Shown here: positions 1 to 10,898 of the stretch, piece by piece
Layout: each line of letters begins with the position of its first letter
Position numbering within the stretch: the first letter of the stretch is position 1
From: Meconema thalassinum
Lineage: Eukaryota > Arthropoda > Insecta > Orthoptera > Tettigoniidae
Reading direction: 5' to 3'
Length of the DNA stretch: 64,000 nucleotides
Assembly (NCBI GenBank): GCA_946902985.2
Contig: OX336391.1
Span: 144,649,074-144,713,073, forward strand
The notes under the pieces: model-generated
Databases searched by the model: none
The model's input: the letters and a program-made list of their open reading frames with translations, nothing else
What the model was told of the DNA's origin: nothing
Program-made: the position numbers and the translations under genes

Positions 1-1125
1 AGACGCCACTGTTCCAAGCTCCGACTTATATTGTGAATTGATGTCAAACTGATGATCCGCCAGCCTTTCCGCCAAGCCTACACCTCGTAATCGCTAAGTT
101 CTTCGATATTCGAGCTATTCCACTATCAGTCATATAGGCCTAATTTGCCTCCCCGTGGGCACTGTAGAATGAGTGATTCCGCTACCATTCAAATATTCAA
201 CACCAAACCCACCTTTAAACCATCCAAATCAAGCAATTCCTGTCGCCCCACGAGTTTTAATACAAGTTAAACTCATCCCTTCTCCCTACCAAGCAGCCAA
301 TAATTAATTATTTAATTAATTATTCAAGTAACTTCAATCTTACCAGCGCGCCCATCGTAACAGCTGTTTTTAAACTGAATAACCTTCGCTGGCTTTACGT
401 CGCAGGTCTTCTGTCTGTCTACCTCGACAAGTGTTAGATCCTTCCCGGGGTGGAAAGGTATTATTATTAGGTATCATCACATTTCGGCTATTGCCATTTT
501 GCATCTTTTGGAAAGTGATGAAAAGTCAGCCCTCTTATGCATCGACTTACAGCCGTAAACTGAGCAATACACTTTGCTTTTACTCATTTTTCACTCTATC
601 AACGAGTAAAACTTACTACTTATGTATAAAGACACGAACAATTTACCACGATCTGTTTACCAACACAAGAAACCATATAGATACAAACAGTCACCACGTG
701 ACAAATGTACCCTACTTGGTAAGTTTCTCATTTTTACCGCTAGATGTCATATCAGATAGCTGGAGTTGCCAATAGCACACCAGCCCCATTCGCAATTATA
801 ATAGAATAGAAATGAGGTGTGAATTACTGAATATTAATTTCTTTGGAGTACCTTCCTTAAGCCTTGCCATAGACGCACTCTATCCATTGCTGGCCGCAAT
901 ATGTGTTCTCTGATCTCCTACCATTCTCTTGTTCTCCATTCACTGGGCTCCCCGTAAGTTGTTCTGAATGGCGCGTCTCTTTTGAGACTTCTCCCAGCCT
1001 GATTGTGAACAAGGATTTGGCTCTGCGCCGGCTAAAGACGGACAGCGTACCCACAAAGCCCTGGGAGCGCTCAAGTCAACTCTAGGCGGTACAAGTTCAT
1101 TTTACTAACTTGGTCGCAGTCACCT
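1..1125. other. unannotated leading stretch
   Basis: AT-rich DNA with no recognisable gene or repeat boundary. The 114-codon open frame at 431-775 on the plus strand has no family signature and is treated as chance. Confidence 0.4.
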
Positions 1126-1334
1126 CTAGACTAGGGCTGCACATATTCAAACTTATTCAAATAGCCGGGATTTGCGGCATATGCTAACTTTAAAATTTTG
1201 AAATTTTCGCATTAGTTAAATAGGATAATCCAACTATTCAGAAGTCGACTCATTCATTTATTTATTTAATAATTATTAGATAGAACCATGAAAGGTCATT
1301 TTACACTAATATTTTAACAATTTCAAATATTATT

Positions 1335-1995
1335 AACAAAAACAACAACAACAACAACAATAGCAGGTAACAATTGGCAGTGATGGCAGCAAGGGACAAA
1401 TCTCGGGAAAGACGCAGGGAATGATTGTGGTAGTGGGTGATTAGGAGGGTGAGGGGGTAGGAATTGAGGATGAAAGGGATCTTCTAATGTTATGTTTGAA
1501 TGTTCTATAGGGAGAGAATATGTCAATATTTGGACGGGAGTTACTAAGGGTAGGTAGACGGTGGAAAATAGAGCGCTTCTGTACTTCAAGATGTGGGCGA
1601 GGTATGTGGTGTAAATGGTTCTGACGTGTTGAACGGGAGGGAACATGGAGTGGGAAGTAGCTTAAGAGCATGTTACATTTTGTGTAACCATTCATAATTT
1701 TATGTAAGAAACACAGGTCAGTAAATTGTAGACGGCTTCTCAGGTCGAGTACATTGAGCTGATTTAGAATATCGGATTTGGCAAAGTGCCTTAGTGAAGG
1801 ATTGCGAGCTTTGACTATTGATATGAAGAAATTAAAGTCACTGTTCAATTTAGAAATATTGGTCATAGCCGAAGTAGACCAGATTGGAGAAGAGAAATCT
1901 AGGATAGGGAGAACATACGTGGAGAAGTATAATTTAAGTGCAGTGAGCTCTTTAATTTCTGTGAATCTGTATAGAATGCTGAGACTGCGCATTGC
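1335..1995 (-). pseudogene. 5' truncated non-LTR retrotransposon (LINE), 3' end of reverse-transcriptase ORF
   Basis: The minus strand is open for 183 codons (1992-1441). It matches the region after the RT catalytic domain of Jockey/CR1-type LINEs as I know it: 'LPILDFSSPIWS' (RT thumb), then a leucine-rich segment with 'RLQFTDLCFLHKIMNG', then 'RQNHLHHIPRP' and 'SIFHRLPTLSN' near the C-terminus. No catalytic FADD box is present because the copy is 5' truncated near 1995. The 3' side ends in a (TTG)n-like tail (about 1338-1365, read on the minus strand), typical of a LINE 3' terminus. It is a dead copy. The clade is inferred from motif style only. Confidence 0.75.
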
Positions 1996-2110
1996 GCGAG
2001 ATTTAATATGGTCAATGTGGGGAGAGAATATCAGTATTCAGTATTCAAATATTCGAATACATAGAAACTACGGCTGGTCCTTTTAATAGGCGAATTTCAG
2101 TGTTCGAATA

Positions 2111-2554
2111 GCGGCTTCGGTGGCGTAGTTGGCAGCATGCTGAACTGCTGTGCCCAAGATAGCGGGTTCAAACCTAGCCGAAGTCATCGGATTTTTAAGA
2201 GCGTTAAAATCCTTCAGTATGCCTTCCTTCGGAGGGGAAGTAAAGCCTGCGGTCCCATGTCATAGATTCATGGCATGTACAAAATCTTCCCACAGACTAA
2301 ACTTGTGTGAAGCTACATTTCTAGGTTAGATTTCGTAGGAACGTTCTATCAAAGTTCCAACGTTCACCAATAGGTATCAGTGACATCTGGTAGCAACAGT
2401 TGGAACTACTGTACATGAAATTGAACGGAACTTGTAGCTCACCCCATGGGTGTCCGCTTGAAGCAGCTACAGCCTCTGGTGAGCCAAACATGTCCTCGGA
2501 CACTCCCGGCAATAAAAGCCACACGATAAATAAATAAATAAATAAATAAATAAA
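2111..2554 (+). mobile_element. SINE-A, full-length tRNA-derived SINE
   Basis: The head carries a Pol III A box (TGGCGTAGTTGG at about 2121) and a B box (GGGTTCAAACC at about 2163). A ~330-bp body follows with the landmark 'CGGACACTCCCGGCA', and the tail is (AAAT)n. An 8-bp TSD, TGTTCGAA, flanks it at 2101-2108 and 2555-2562. This is the reference copy for the family; other copies lie at 12377, 45092, 50424 and 56352. The 67-codon minus ORF inside it is a SINE artefact. Confidence 0.9.
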
Positions 2555-2564
2555 TGTTCGAACG

Positions 2565-3160
2565 ATCGATTAATCGAAGCAGAAAAATAGATTAATTGCC
2601 ACATATAAACGATTAATCGATTATTCGTTTAAACGAATTCTGGATTGGTCAAATAAATGTTTTGTCGATACATCGCTCCTTTCACTACGCTCTCACAGAA
2701 GCTATCTTCAATATGTCTTCCTTGTGAAAACTAGGCTAAAACAAAGTAAAGCAAAAACGTTCCTGTCCGAAATTGTAAACATTGAACAAGAATTCTAAAT
2801 CATTGTCGAAAACTATGCATTCTTTTTTCTTTTCGAAACCCTGCCCAATTTGATCAATGTTTGTCTTTTCACTGTTACTGACTCTTATTTGGTTATTGTT
2901 AACATAAACAAGGAAGGACACTTTGTATATTTAGGCAAAAAGTAACTTTTATAGATTTCTATACATCATTTCGAAAATAAGCGTAACACAAGTCGAGCGA
3001 TGAACTCTCATTTAAACTATTTAAATCGTGTGTCTGCTAATCAATTAATCGATTCTTTGGTTACACGATAAATCTAGTTTTCGGTTAGTCGATTAATCGT
3101 TTAATCTTTTTCGATTACTTTCAAATTATTCGACTAACCGGACACGGTTTTTTACCAGTT
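2565..3160. repeat. AT-rich segment bordered by TCGATTAATCG-type subterminal repeats
   Basis: Clusters of TCGATTAATCG / CGATTATTCG words lie at about 2568-2630 and, inverted, at 3040-3140. This resembles the subterminal repeat zones of hAT-type transposons. There is no open frame of interest between them, and the termini were not resolved. Confidence 0.4.
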
Positions 3161-3182
3161 CTAATTTAAACAGACAAGGAAG

Positions 3183-3188
3183 CGTAAA

Positions 3189-3221
<33 letters not shown>

Positions 3222-3278
3222 GAAGAAAGAGAGAAAGATACAATGGAATAATTAAAGAAAGATAGAAAGAAACAATGA

Positions 3279-3322
<44 letters not shown>

Positions 3323-3384
3323 AACAATGGAAGAATTAAAGAAAGAAAGAAAGAAAGAAAGAAACAATGGAAGAATTAAAGAAA

Positions 3385-3418
<34 letters not shown>

Positions 3419-3450
3419 AACAATGGAAGAAAGAAAGAATGAATGAATGA

Positions 3451-3494
<44 letters not shown>

Positions 3495-3578
3495 GAGTAA
3501 GAAACAATGGAAGAATTAAAGAAAGGAAGAAAGGAAGAAAGAAAGAAAGAAAGAGAGTAAGAAACAATGGAAGAATTA

Positions 3579-3613
<35 letters not shown>

Positions 3614-3665
3614 TGAGTAAGAAACAATGGAAGAATTAAGGAAAGAAAGAAAGAAAGAAAGAAAC

Positions 3666-3698
<33 letters not shown>

Positions 3699-3722
3699 GA
3701 GTAAGAAACAATGGAAGAATTA

Positions 3723-3758
<36 letters not shown>

Positions 3759-3786
3759 ACGGGAGTAAGAAACAATGGAAGAATTA

Positions 3787-3817
<31 letters not shown>

Positions 3818-3830
3818 GAAAAAAGAGATA
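3183..3830. repeat. (GAAA)n microsatellite with a higher-order spacer
   Basis: About 650 bp of GAAA repeats is interrupted at intervals by a 'CAATGGAAGAATTAAA' spacer, giving a second-level repeat of about 60-80 bp. The long minus-strand LSFF-type ORFs (204 and 111 codons) are translation of the microsatellite. Confidence 0.95.
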
Positions 3831-3834
3831 ACAA

Positions 3835-5130
3835 GTGATGATTGTTTTGAATGATAGGCAATTTATTTATAAGAATCTATCTGGCTGAATGGGGAAAGGG
3901 TTAACCCCCATCCAACCCCTGCTTCGAACAAATCTTCCACTGGATATATTTTTTCGAATAATTTGATATTTTAACTGTTCGATTTATTTTAATAAAAAAC
4001 AGATACGAGTCTTACAGTAGTCGCATATGATGTGTAACATCTGACATGTTATTCTACTATGAAATTGAGATGAAATGTATGTGAAGTCATCTGACATGTT
4101 ATCCTTCTCGTATACTACACAGCTTGGACATTCTGAAAATGTTAATTTACGATCCGTGTTCATACTGGTACTATGATGAATGTATAGATTGAATTGGAGA
4201 TATGTCACACCTGTTTGAACAAACATCACATATTACAATTGTAAATTGAGAGGAGGAATGGAACCATAGTCTCTAGCCTATCTATAGACTACTAGAAATA
4301 ATGTTCAATACAATCAAATTTCCAAACTCCTGCTTGGTGCAAACAATTGTAATTAAAATTACACAAAACGTAATTTCATGTAGATTTTGTTAAAATGACG
4401 CATAATGTTATGATATATATCGTTTAAATCGATTATCCGACAACAAAAATAATTGCCGAGACTGGGGTTCGAACCTGAGACCTCATGAGTCGCAGACCAA
4501 GATGTTATCCACGCAGCCATTACGTCCACAGACATTTGGAGTACATTACAGGTACTAATTTTCACGTGCCGGTAATAATAAGGAGGTATTTTTTATGCTC
4601 CATTAATATTTTTTTTTCTTTCGATAATGTTCCTGCGTGGAATTGAGTTTTAAATTAGTTATGAATACGCCTACTTGACAGTAAAGGGAATTCCTAAGTG
4701 GTCTATGAAAGGCTAGCCTAGTTCCCGTATAAAATCATCGATATATCACTGCATTACTGCAATGTGGGTTAATATCACAATAGCCATTATGCAGAAACAT
4801 AATACTGGCCTTGCCGACTAGTTACGATGTTTCATATAAAACATATCATCATTTAAATACTGATACGAAGACATGTGGTTTGTGTTGACACCAGAGTTCG
4901 CATGAGCGTTTACCGTTCAGTATGAAAGTATTGAGGAAAGTTACTCGGCAAGTGGATACCCATCACTTTTATCCAGAGATTGAAAAACAGACTCTTAATG
5001 AATCATAATTGTTTTCAGCAAATATGATTTAATGAATATTTTTACACCAAAGAACGACAACTTGATGATGATTTATTGTAGAAATATCTGTAATGGCGCC
5101 TCCAAACCTTGAAGTAATCCGTGTGTTATA
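3835..5130. other. low-information stretch with one tRNA-like head
   Basis: No gene recognised. The 81-codon minus ORF at 3984-4229 has no signature I recognise. A tRNA-like segment is listed separately at 4440-4530. Confidence 0.4.
4440..4530 (-). repeat. tRNA-like SINE head fragment
   Basis: On the minus strand there is an A-box-like TGGCTGCGTGGATAA followed about 35 nt later by a perfect B box, GGTTCGAACCC. The T stem and acceptor stem do not close, so this is a SINE head or decayed tRNA, not a working tRNA gene. Confidence 0.5.
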
Positions 5131-5132
5131 TA

Positions 5133-5961
5133 CGAAGTACGTCCAGAAAGTAAGTTCCGTTTGGTAATAACATTAAATTGTTTACAGATACAGAAAAATT
5201 ATTTATTGCACAACATTCTACAACCCTTAAACTACTTTTCCACATAACTGCCGAAATGTTGCAGGCATTTGTCGTAGCGTGGCACGAGTTTTTGTATACC
5301 TTCTTCATAAACGTGTGCCACCTGTGTCTTCAACTAGTTGTACGTTCCGCTGCAGCGGTTACAGAAGAACTGGTTCACGCGATTGATGACAAGATCCGGG
5401 AAAACCGCAGGTTTTTCAATTAGTGCTCTCGCTATGGAATTTCCCTAAATCTCACGATCACTAATTCATGAAATTGTTACCGAAAAACTGAACTTTCGTA
5501 AACGTTGCCGACGTTGGGTACCAAAGATTCTTACGGAGCAACACAAAACAAAACGGATGGGTAGTGCACTTCAGTTTTTGACCCGTTACAATGAAGGCGG
5601 CGAAGAATTTCTGACACAGATAGTCACAGGAGATGAAACTTGGGTTTCTTACGACACCCCTGAAAGTAAGCGGCAATCAATGGAATGGAGGCACACTTCA
5701 TCCCCAGCAAAGTTTAAGCCGAAACAAATCTTGACACCTCGGAAAATGATGTTTCCAAGGTTGAAGACACAGGCGGCAAACTTCTGTGAAGAAGGTATCC
5801 AAAAACTTGTGCCACGCTATGACAAATGCCTGCAAAAGTTCGGCAGTTATGTGGAAAAGTAGTTTAAGAGGTGTAGAATGTTGTGCAATAAATAATTTTT
5901 CTGTATCTGTACACAATTTAATTTGATTACCAAACGGAACTTACTTTCTGGACGTGCCTCG
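5133..5961 (+). mobile_element. fold-back mariner element (non-autonomous)
   Basis: Terminal inverted repeats start CGA(A/G)G(T/C)ACGTCCAG and include AAGTAAGTTCCGTTTGG. A TA target duplication lies at 5131-5132 and 5962-5963. The first ~205 bp (5133-5338) is the reverse complement of the last ~205 bp, including transposase C-terminal codons: 5178-5330 read on the minus strand gives 'YDKCLQHFGSYVEK', as does the sense copy ending at 5862. The usual 5' end and the N-terminal DNA-binding codons have therefore been replaced by an inverted copy of the 3' end. Confidence 0.88.
5338..5862 (+). pseudogene. mariner transposase remnant
   Basis: With frameshifts, the plus strand reads through the end of the helix-turn-helix region (5340-5470), 'WVPKILTEQHK' (about 5515) and 'RYNEGGEEFLTQIVTGDETW' (5584-5645). 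The last segment carries the first catalytic aspartate of the DD34D triad (VTGDE). The ORF then jumps near 5745 to the C-terminal 'YDKCLQKFGSYVEK'. The second and third aspartates lie in the deleted part. Mariner transposases are about 345 residues; about half remains, so no activity is possible. Confidence 0.85.
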
Positions 5962-5963
5962 TA

Positions 5964-6524
5964 CATTCCACATGGCACCACTGCCAGTTGGATCGGATTT
6001 ACTCACTTCCGTCCGAGCCACTTCCGTCCCATTTTTCAAAATCACTCCCACAGAAATATCCAACAACCGAGTGGAAAGATGATACACATCAATAATCGAC
6101 TATTCGAAATACTCGAGTATTTGCAACGTTTGAATGATTTGAACAACCAATGTACTCGGACATCCTCATTGTGTAATTATTTGAATTTTAGAATTGGCGA
6201 ATATTGGAAGTAGTCAAATTAATCGAGTATTCGATTGATATACAGTCCTAATATAAATATATTTTTACATAAATTGTGTATGGTATGAATGACAGTTCAT
6301 CAAACATGCATTTTATTCATCTAACTCGTCTCTGATCAATTCGATATTTCTGTCTCTAGCATAGTGAACTTATAATAGACTATTGTATCATCTAATTCAC
6401 TTGTTTATACACGTATTGCATCCTTTTCACAAATGCTGTATCACGTGAAAGTGAATTCCTCAGAATTTAATTCTTTCAATTCGTCAGGGACTGCCCCGAT
6501 CTCACAATCAGTGAAATTTCGATT
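5964..6524. other. AT-rich stretch with TATTCGA words
   Basis: Repeated ATTCGA/ACTCGAGTATT words at 6085-6250 end in ATACAGTCCTA. This could be the right end of a hAT-like element opening at 1131 (TAGGGCTGCACAT). The remainder to 6524 shows nothing recognisable. Confidence 0.35.
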
Positions 6525-7001
6525 GGTTGGTTCCTCAGTTTAGAGGCTGTGACAACGCGGTCATGTAGCCCCGTGTACTTTGCGTGTGTGTAGAACTTGT
6601 CTAATAACCGGTGTTAATTGTGATGGCTGTATTAGTGTGTGTTATCTGTAATTCAGAAAAGACTGCAGACGATTTCAAGTAGTTTCTACTTTTGCTACCA
6701 AATGCTACCGTCAACGACACCTAGCTGGGAACGTAGCTACTATATGCTACCGCAACTGGCACCTGGCGGTAAACGTTGGAACTTAATAGAGCATTAATCA
6801 AATCTAACCTACAAATTTAGCTTCACACAATCGCAGTTAGTGGAAGGTTCATTTAGATGCTGTAAATATATGACATGGGCCCACCGGCTTTACTTCTCCT
6901 CCGAAGGAAGGCATACTGAGTGATTTTAACGCTCTTAAAAATCCGAAGAATTCGGCCGGGTTTGAACTCGTGATCTTGGACACAGCAGTTCAGCATGCTA
7001 C
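6525..7001 (-). mobile_element. composite SINE (SINE-A head/body joined to SINE-B tail), head truncated
   Basis: Read on the minus strand, it has SINE-A head and body sequence (B box at about 6960), then 'CAAGTAG' body sequence, and from about 6660 down to 6530 the tail of SINE-B ('ACACACTAATACAGCC' and 'CGGGGCTACATGACCGC'). The same junction, near GACTGCAGACGAT, occurs in the composites at 12104-13098 and 44746-45672. The first ~35 nt of the tRNA-like head are missing at 7001. Confidence 0.8.
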
Positions 7002-7009
7002 ACAGTAAT

Positions 7010-7455
7010 AATATATTTAATGCAGCCAAATAGACATAACTTAAAATATAAAATATAGGATACATTGATGGGTTACATATTTGCATATTCACTTATAGAC
7101 ATTGTTCTTTTTGTACAGAATTCTATGTGGTACCGTTCACACATTTTTCCACATAATGTGCACTCACAGTCTATACTTGTGTCATGGAAGTGTTTTGATT
7201 TGCAGAGTAGGTGGTGAAAACCGTGAACTGCCAACCTTGTAATGACATGTCTTAGTTCGAAATTAGCTTTTGTCCACGAGCGGTCTATCATGGCCCCTGT
7301 GCCATAGAAGTCTGGATGTACTTCTCCCTTCTCCGTCAACGTTGCCAGAAGTTTCTCTGATGCACTGGTGCTCGGTAGAGGTATGTTTGTCCTGAGGTCA
7401 TCTACGAGGAAAGTTTCTTTCGCCAGTAGATATACAAGTCTAGATCGTGTCGTTT
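7010..7455 (-). pseudogene. LINE reverse-transcriptase ORF, C-terminal piece
   Basis: The minus strand reads 'RSRLVYLLAKETFLVDDLR', then 'FYGTGAMIDRSWTKANFELR' (7270-7320), then 'HGFHHLLCKSKHFHD' and a cysteine/histidine cluster C-x-C-x2-C...H...C (about 7120-7160). This is the usual C-terminal Zn-knuckle-like tail of this LINE type. It is the downstream continuation of the piece at 9294-9718; the element at 7456-9293 separates them. Confidence 0.75.
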
Positions 7456-9293
7456 TAGCCTACTTTCGATTTTTGCAAAAAATGAAAGTAGACTTATGAG
7501 ATCAACACAGGGCGAAAAAAGTGTGTCTGTCTGTGTGTGTGTATGTGTGTGTGTGAGTCTGTGTGTGTGTGTGTCTGTGTGTGTGTGTGTGTGTGTGAGT
7601 GTGTGTACTCTGAATGTCTGTCCCCCCCTATCAATTCGAACACGGTGAATGCGAATTGAACGAAATTTGGTACAAAGGTAGCACTAGCAAAGGACACCTC
7701 AGTGTCATGTTTTATATCGCCGCCATCTTGACGGAAACGTAATGGCGGCCACACAAATGTTCAAAGCTTAAATCAAATTACGACTAACCTAAACATCCGA
7801 TCTCTACCAAATTTTGCAACAACATACCTTTATGGGGGGAGCATCCTTTGACCAAACCAATAGGCCAGCAGCGTAATAGTTTGCGGATGGCGGCCATCTT
7901 TGTGTGAAAATCGATTCCCCCTATTAATTCGAACACGGTGCAACCGAATGGAACGAAATTTGGTACAGAGGTAGTACTAACAAAAGGCACCTTAGTGTCA
8001 TGTTTTATAACGCCGCCATCTTGACGGAAACGTAATGGCTACCACACAAATGTTCAAAGCTTAAGTTAAATTACGACTAACATAACCATCCGATCTCTAC
8101 CAAACTTTGCAACATCATTCCTTTATGGAGGGAGCATCCTTTGACCAAATAACTAGGTCATTAGCCTAATAGTTTGCGGATGGCGGCCATCTTTGTGTGA
8201 AAATCAATTCCCCCTATTAATTCAAACACGGTGAAACCAAATGGAACGAAATTTGGTACAGAGGTAGCACTAGCAAAGGGCACCTCAGTGTCATGTTTTA
8301 TATCGCCGCCATCTTGACAGAAACGTAATGGCGGCCACACGAATGTTCAAAGCTTAAATCAAATTACGATTAACCTAATCATCCGATCTCTACCAAATTT
8401 TGCAACTACATACCTTTATGGATGGAGCATCCTTTGACCAATCTAATAGGTTATTAGCCTAATAGTTTGCGGGTGGCGGCCATCTTTATGTCAAAATTGA
8501 TTCCCCCTATTAATTCGAACACGGTGGAACCGAATGGAACGAAATTTGGTACAGAGGTAGCACTAGCAAAGGGCACCTCAGTGTCATGTTTTATATCGCC
8601 ACCATCTTGACTGAAACGTAATGGCGGCCACACGAATGTTCAAAGCTTAAATCAAATTATGATTAACCTAATCATCCGATCTCTACCAAATTTTGCAACT
8701 ACATACCTTTATGGAGGGAGCATCCTTTGACCAATCTAATAGGTCATTCACCTAATAGTTTGCGGATGGCGGCCATCTTTGTGTCAAAATCGATTCTCCC
8801 TATTAATTCAAACACGGTGAAACCGAATGGAACGAAATTTGGTACAGAGATAGCACTAGCAAAGGGCATCTCAGTGTCATGATTTATATCGCCGCCATAT
8901 TGACAGAAACGTAATGGCGGCCACACAAATGTTCAAAGCTTAAATCAAATTACGATTAGCCTAATCATCCGATCTCTAGCAAATTTAGCAACAACATACC
9001 TTTATGGAGGGAGCATCCTTTGACCAAACTAATAGGTCATCAGCCTAATATTTTGCGGATGGCGGCCATCATTGTGTGAAAATCGATTTCCCTTATCAAT
9101 TCGAACACGGTGAAACCGAATGGAACGAAATTTGGTACAGAGGTATCACTAGCAAAGGGCACCTCTTATTCATGTTTAATATCCCTATAGCACGTTGTAT
9201 TTCAACAAGCTACTACAACCAACATTCAATCATACTCCTTGAAAAGGACAAAGAGTTATAACAATACCCATGCATTTAGGAGAAAGTAGGCTA
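7456..9293 (+). mobile_element. insertion element with internal 293-bp tandem array
   Basis: The ends are short inverted repeats, TAGCCTACTTTC at 7456 and GAAAGTAGGCTA ending at 9293. The left end also forms its own hairpin (CTACTTTC/GAAAGTAG). It contains a TG/CTGT-rich microsatellite (7517-7605), then the 293-bp array. It interrupts a LINE ORF. A second, inverted copy with far fewer repeat units is at 13206-13818. The exact ends are uncertain because both copies also share an ~18-nt flank 'ACAAGATGTTCAG'. The superfamily is not recognised. Confidence 0.75.
7622..9185 (+). repeat. tandem array, 293-bp unit, about 5.3 copies
   Basis: The CACGGTG landmark recurs at 7641, 7934, 8227, 8520, 8813 and 9106, exactly 293 bp apart each time. 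Each unit contains GCCGCCATCTTGA, AATGGCGGCCAC and GATGGCGGCCATCTT, i.e. about four GCCAT cores, plus the 'GAAATTTGGTACAGAGGTAG' phrase. Confidence 0.95.
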
Positions 9294-9718
9294 TATGTTC
9301 TTTCCTGAACATCTTGTTTGATACTCCTATCACCTTCTTTATGTAGTTCACTTTCACCCTTTCCAAGGTGGATAGGTTCCTCGTAGTTAAATGTGTCCAG
9401 ATGATTTCAATGCCATAGGTCATTATTGGAAGAATGTTACTCTGAATAGCAACATTGCTGTCTCCAGACTGAGTGATCTGATGTCTTTTATTTCGTGCAT
9501 TGCCATCATTGCTTGGGTTACCTTATCTGTGACATGTTTTGTGAAACAATATGCACTCGATTGCAGTGAGATGCCTAAATATTTAAAGTCTGGAACGATC
9601 TTTAATTTTATATCCTGAATGAAAATCTCTGCTGAGGCGGGTATTCTTCCTCCTTTTCGGAATATCATGGTGTCTGCTACACAGTAAAACTTAGTATGGT
9701 AGCCTGATGCTAAAGATT
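9294..9718 (-). pseudogene. LINE reverse-transcriptase ORF, upstream piece
   Basis: The minus strand reads 'FKYLGISLQSS', 'TKHVTDKVTQAMMAM', then after one frameshift 'YGIEIIWTHLTTRNLSTLER' and 'KVNYIKKVIGVSN' up to the junction at 9293. This is the RT thumb/connection region of a LINE. The ORF resumes at 7455. 5' truncated near 9718 beside a SINE-B copy. Confidence 0.75.
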
Positions 9719-9721
9719 GTT

Positions 9722-10105
9722 GTTGATTTAGGAGCTTTGTGGCATCGTGGTCATATACTTGGGTGAGTGTGTGGAGGGTATTAGTCCGATAACCTGTGTT
9801 ATTGTGATATATCTATTAGTTTGTGCATTTGTAATTCAGATGGAGATTGGGATTGAGGCGTCGGTGGCCATAAGTTAGAAATCATCTCGGCATTTGCCTG
9901 CAGTAAAATGGTAAACCACGGAAAACAACTACTAAATTGGCTCAGTTAGGAATCGAACCCATCTCTTCTCAGTTTTGCCTCACTAGGCTAAAAGCACCGT
10001 GTTAAAGCTTGCAGACCAGAATTAAATTTCTAGGCAGAGCCGGGAATCGAATCCGGACTGCTGGGACGACAGCCGATAATATCAGCTGCTACACCTGGCA
10101 TTCAA
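9722..10105 (-). mobile_element. SINE-B, near full length
   Basis: tRNA-derived SINE read on the minus strand, with the head around 10030-10105 and the tail at 9722 ('GCTCCTAAATCAACAA'). Compare the plus-strand copy at 53464. It contains two B-box-like words (GGATTCGATTCC and GGGTTCGATTCC). Confidence 0.8.
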
Positions 10106-10735
10106 TTTGTGGGAGACCGCTGAACGTATCCTAAGTGATTACAGTAATGTTTAGTTTAGATAGAATCACTCAGCGTACGCAGAACCACCCTGGGCCACAT
10201 GTCGTCATTTTGTTATATTGGACAACCTGGTGTAAACACAAAGCCTATAGAACGAACAATTAGACTTATACGTTTAAATAGGTAAATATTTTTCTTGCCA
10301 AATCACGCACATTCCAACCATTTTCACGACTTTCGACGCTTCGTCACCTGGGGAATCGTAGTTTTCCGGTTGGTTACCTATACCCCATCCACCCGGTATG
10401 CGAGATTTTGATTTTTAAATTCCCCTGCTTCGGATTTCACGTGAAAGAAAAAACTGCCCCTTATGATCACGAACCTGAGAGCCACATCCGCCCGACACGT
10501 GGAAATCAATGCAGTTCACCCCTCTTACACCAGGGTTACTCCCACGATATGCTTGCTTCTCTCCAGAAAGTAATATCGCCTGCTGAAATTAATTTCGCTG
10601 TGTGCTTCTCTCATTCCTAGCTCATTCGCAGGCTGTGCTGTTGCCAAGTAACTGACTCTTCTCGAGTCGCGCATTCTTCAGTTCATTCGATTTCCTTGCC
10701 GTATGACGTTAATTTACTCCAGCAACTACATAACA
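10106..10735. other. no feature recognised
   Basis: Mixed-composition DNA. The 70-codon plus ORF at 10408-10620 has no family signature. Confidence 0.4.
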
Positions 10736-10898
10736 AATGATGCAATATGGCCACTTAACCAGAGTCTTGGAACATGATATCCATATAATAATAATAATAA
10801 TAGCCATTGCATGGGGAAACTACATGAAATTGCATGCAAAACTGGATTTCAAATTTTATGTGAGTAAACCTGACACATGGAAGGATCTCCTCAATACT

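Noticed and set aside
431..775. 114-codon plus ORF as an exon
   Set aside because: Composition and sequence look random; no splice or domain support.
2111..2554. tRNA gene at SINE heads (A and B boxes)
   Set aside because: Acceptor and anticodon stems do not close, and the head continues into a SINE body with a TSD-flanked tail; the same holds for the other SINE heads.
3161..3775. 204-codon LSFF-rich membrane-like protein
   Set aside because: Translation of a (GAAA)n microsatellite.
5980..6030. CACTTCCG (ETS-like) words as a promoter, also near 63570-63610
   Set aside because: Too few and in undefined context; they may simply mark another dispersed repeat.
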